This document shows positions 62,401-64,000 of a stretch of DNA of 64,000 nt, piece by piece. Source of the DNA: Heterocephalus glaber (Eukaryota > Chordata > Mammalia > Rodentia > Bathyergidae). Below the pieces are notes generated by a model. The model saw nothing but the letters and a program-made list of their open reading frames with translations. It made no database searches and was not told where the DNA came from. Every line of letters begins with the position of its first letter. Position 1 is the first letter of the stretch. The position numbers were made by a program, and so were the translations under genes. The DNA is taken from assembly GCF_000247695.1 (NCBI RefSeq), contig NW_004624795.1, forward strand, positions 5,046,135 through 5,110,134. The letters are read 5' to 3'.

Positions 62401-63604
62401 CCGCCTCCCCACGGCTCCCGGTAATGTGGAAAAAATTGTGTGGCGTTGGATTTATAAAATATGATCAATAATGAATGGGAAAGCCGAGCGCTGTGGATTG
62501 GGGTTGGGGCGCTCCAGGGCCGCTGTCGACCCCCGCGGGCTGGAGGCAGCTTGCAGGCGAGGTTCGGGGGAGGAAGGGATGGAGTGGAAGGGAAAATAAA
62601 TAAGCCCGGAGCGGTCGGTGTTGTCGCCACCACCCGAGTCCCCAGCGAGCGGGGGACAAACGCGGGGCAGCGCAGGCCTTTATGAACTCGGGCCACGCGT
62701 CCCGCCCGAGCCTCAGGAGAAGTTGGCCGGTTCTCCCAAGGTGAGGAGCCAGCCGGCCTGGCCTCGTGGCTCCCTCTGTGCCCCAGATACCCTGGCGCGG
62801 GGGGACCAAGGCTTCCGAGGTTCTGGGGGCGGGGGGGTCCGGCCCCTGAGTGTCGGACGCTGCGGTTTCTGGTGGGAAAAAAATGAAAAGGTTTGGAAGG
62901 AAAGGAAAAAAAAAAAAAAGGAAAGGAAGGGAGTGGGGTGTGGGGAGAGAAAGGAAGGGAGAGGGCGGCCCAGGCTCGGGCTCACTGCTTTCCGGGTTCC
63001 GGATGCCTCCGTGGAGCGAGGCTGGCCGAGAAGCAGAGGCGGCCAAGGAAGGAAGGCAGCGAGTCAGCGAGTCACTGCCTCGGAGCCGTGCAGAGCTGGC
63101 CCGGTCCCCCGGAGGGCGGGGCGCAAAAGAGCATCTTCCCTCTCCTCCCGCTTCCCCCAGCAGAGTCCCAGAAAAATAAAAATCTCTGCGTGTTCAGCAG
63201 CCTCGCGCTCATCTTTAGCCACCTCCCCCCACGCCCCACGGGAGGACACACACGGAAACAAAGAGAGACGTGGCCGGGGATGCAGCCACCAACCCGGGCG
63301 GCACTTCTCTTCCCCTGCGCGGCCGGGCCGCAGGGGTCTCGGGGCAGCCCGGGAACGCGAGGGGAGGGGGCTTCTGTGGGCTCCCCTCCCTCGGCCCGGT
63401 CTCCTCCAATCGCGTGGAGCCGCCCCCCTCACCCCCTGCGCCCCTGGGCCCAGGACTTGCACCACCTGCCCTCAGCCCCCGCCCCTCCTAGTCGCCGCCT
63501 CCGAGGCCCGGCGCGGCGACCCGCGCCCCAGGCCCTCAGCCCGAGCCGGCGCCTGGAGCGAATGAGGAGCAGCGCGGGGGCCCGGGCCAGTGTCGGGTTC
63601 TCGC
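62401..63604. other. HOXB7-HOXB8 intergenic region
   Basis: A CpG-rich stretch of 1.2 kb, with AATAATGAATGGG near 62465 and an A-run near 62906-62919. Two overlapping plus-strand frames (315 and 298 residues) are rich in Arg, Gly, Pro and Ser, have no family match and overlap the known intergenic position; they are not genes. Confidence 0.7.
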
Positions 63605-63612
63605 TTGTAAAC

Positions 63613-63618
63613 TTTATT
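63613..63618 (-). terminator. HOXB8: Polyadenylation signal of HOXB8
   Basis: AATAAA on the minus strand with a T- and G-rich context downstream, at the expected end of HOXB8. Confidence 0.65.
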
Positions 63619-63917
63619 GTAACTCTTCCGCCCTTTTCAGGCGCAGACAACAGAACAAAGTATAGAGGAACAACAAAATATATAATTAGCCCTCCCTCCC
63701 CCCATAAAGCAATTCACGGATACAGGATACATTCTCTTCACAGTAAACCTAAGAACACTTTTAACAATTGCCCACAGCGCGCATGCTAACTAAAGTAATC
63801 TCTTTTTGAGAAACACTTAAGACAAAATTGTCAAACCAAAGGGGAGGGGAGGGAGGAGAAGAGAGAAGCGAGAAAGAAGCTTGGAGAGCGGCCTAGAGGG
63901 GAAATGAGGGCGCACCA

Positions 63918-64000
63918 GGAGAGAGAGAGGGAGGGAGGAAGGGAGGGAGGGAGGGAGAGAGAGAGAGAGAGAGGGAGGGAGGGAGAGAGAGAGAGAGAGA
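63918..64000. repeat. (GA)n/(GGGA)n purine repeat
   Basis: Runs to the window edge inside the HOXB8 3' UTR. Confidence 0.95.

Larger units (their letters stand above)
63605..64000 (-). other. HOXB8: HOXB8 3' untranslated region, partial
   Basis: The minus strand here resembles the known Hoxb8 3' UTR as I recall it (for example GACAATTTTGTCTTAAG and TCTCAAAAAGAGATTAC near 63800-63830) and ends with AATAAA at 63618-63613. The stop codon and all coding sequence lie beyond the right edge. The known miR-196 target site of HOXB8 is not in the part seen. The last 80 bases are a purine repeat. Confidence 0.75.

Noticed and set aside
62618..63789. Plus-strand frames of 315 and 298 residues between HOXB7 and HOXB8
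   Set aside because: Low-complexity composition, no family, overlapping frames in a CpG-rich intergenic segment; the second runs into the HOXB8 3' UTR.

Overview
The window is the middle of a mammalian HOXB cluster. Five complete two-exon Hox genes all lie on the minus strand. From left to right they are HOXB3, HOXB4, HOXB5, HOXB6 and HOXB7. The 3' untranslated end of HOXB8 enters at the right edge, and pre-miR-10a lies on the same strand between HOXB4 and HOXB5. All identifications rest on protein and RNA families recognised by reading; no database search was run. Mammalian origin follows from near-identity of the proteins to human and mouse HOXB products. A tRNA-derived, ID-type SINE in the HOXB6 intron points to a rodent. 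The HOXB7 linker and several residues differ from human and mouse as I recall them, so this is probably neither.

Layout. 1-2.78 kb: HOXB2-HOXB3 intergenic DNA with a conserved-looking block and an orphan CCAAT/E-box module. 2.8-6.5 kb: HOXB3 3' UTR and coding exons. 6.5-26.9 kb: a long stretch upstream of the HOXB3 coding exon. It reads as the HOXB3 5' intron, with several candidate untranslated first exons that end in good minus-strand splice donors (9381, 17155, 26302), and AT-rich blocks set between microsatellites. 28.0-30.9 kb: HOXB4. 32.3 kb: miR-10a. 34.9 kb: a DR5 retinoic-acid response element of the Hox type. 36.9-38.7 kb: a CpG island with a minus-strand splice donor, a candidate origin for the miR-10a primary transcript. 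43.2-45.8 kb: HOXB5. 47.8-50.3 kb: HOXB6, with a separate distal promoter and first exon at 56.2-56.8 kb. 58.9-62.4 kb: HOXB7. 63.6-64 kb: HOXB8 3' UTR.

Function. Each protein has an N-terminal activation region, a PBX-binding YPWM or FPWM motif at the end of exon 1, and a homeodomain in exon 2. Splicing is at the same codon phase in every gene. The genes act in collinear order along the body axis and in blood formation. The shared RARE, CCAAT/E-box promoter modules, CDX/HOX-type GCCATAAA sites and the miRNA fit a co-regulated domain that is nearly free of transposons but rich in simple repeats.

The most unusual observation is one base in the otherwise invariant mature miR-10a: position 11 reads G instead of A, and the hairpin would keep pairing there through a G-U wobble. 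This is not a prokaryotic window. There are no operons, CRISPR arrays or viral genes, and most long open frames are shadows in GC-rich DNA.
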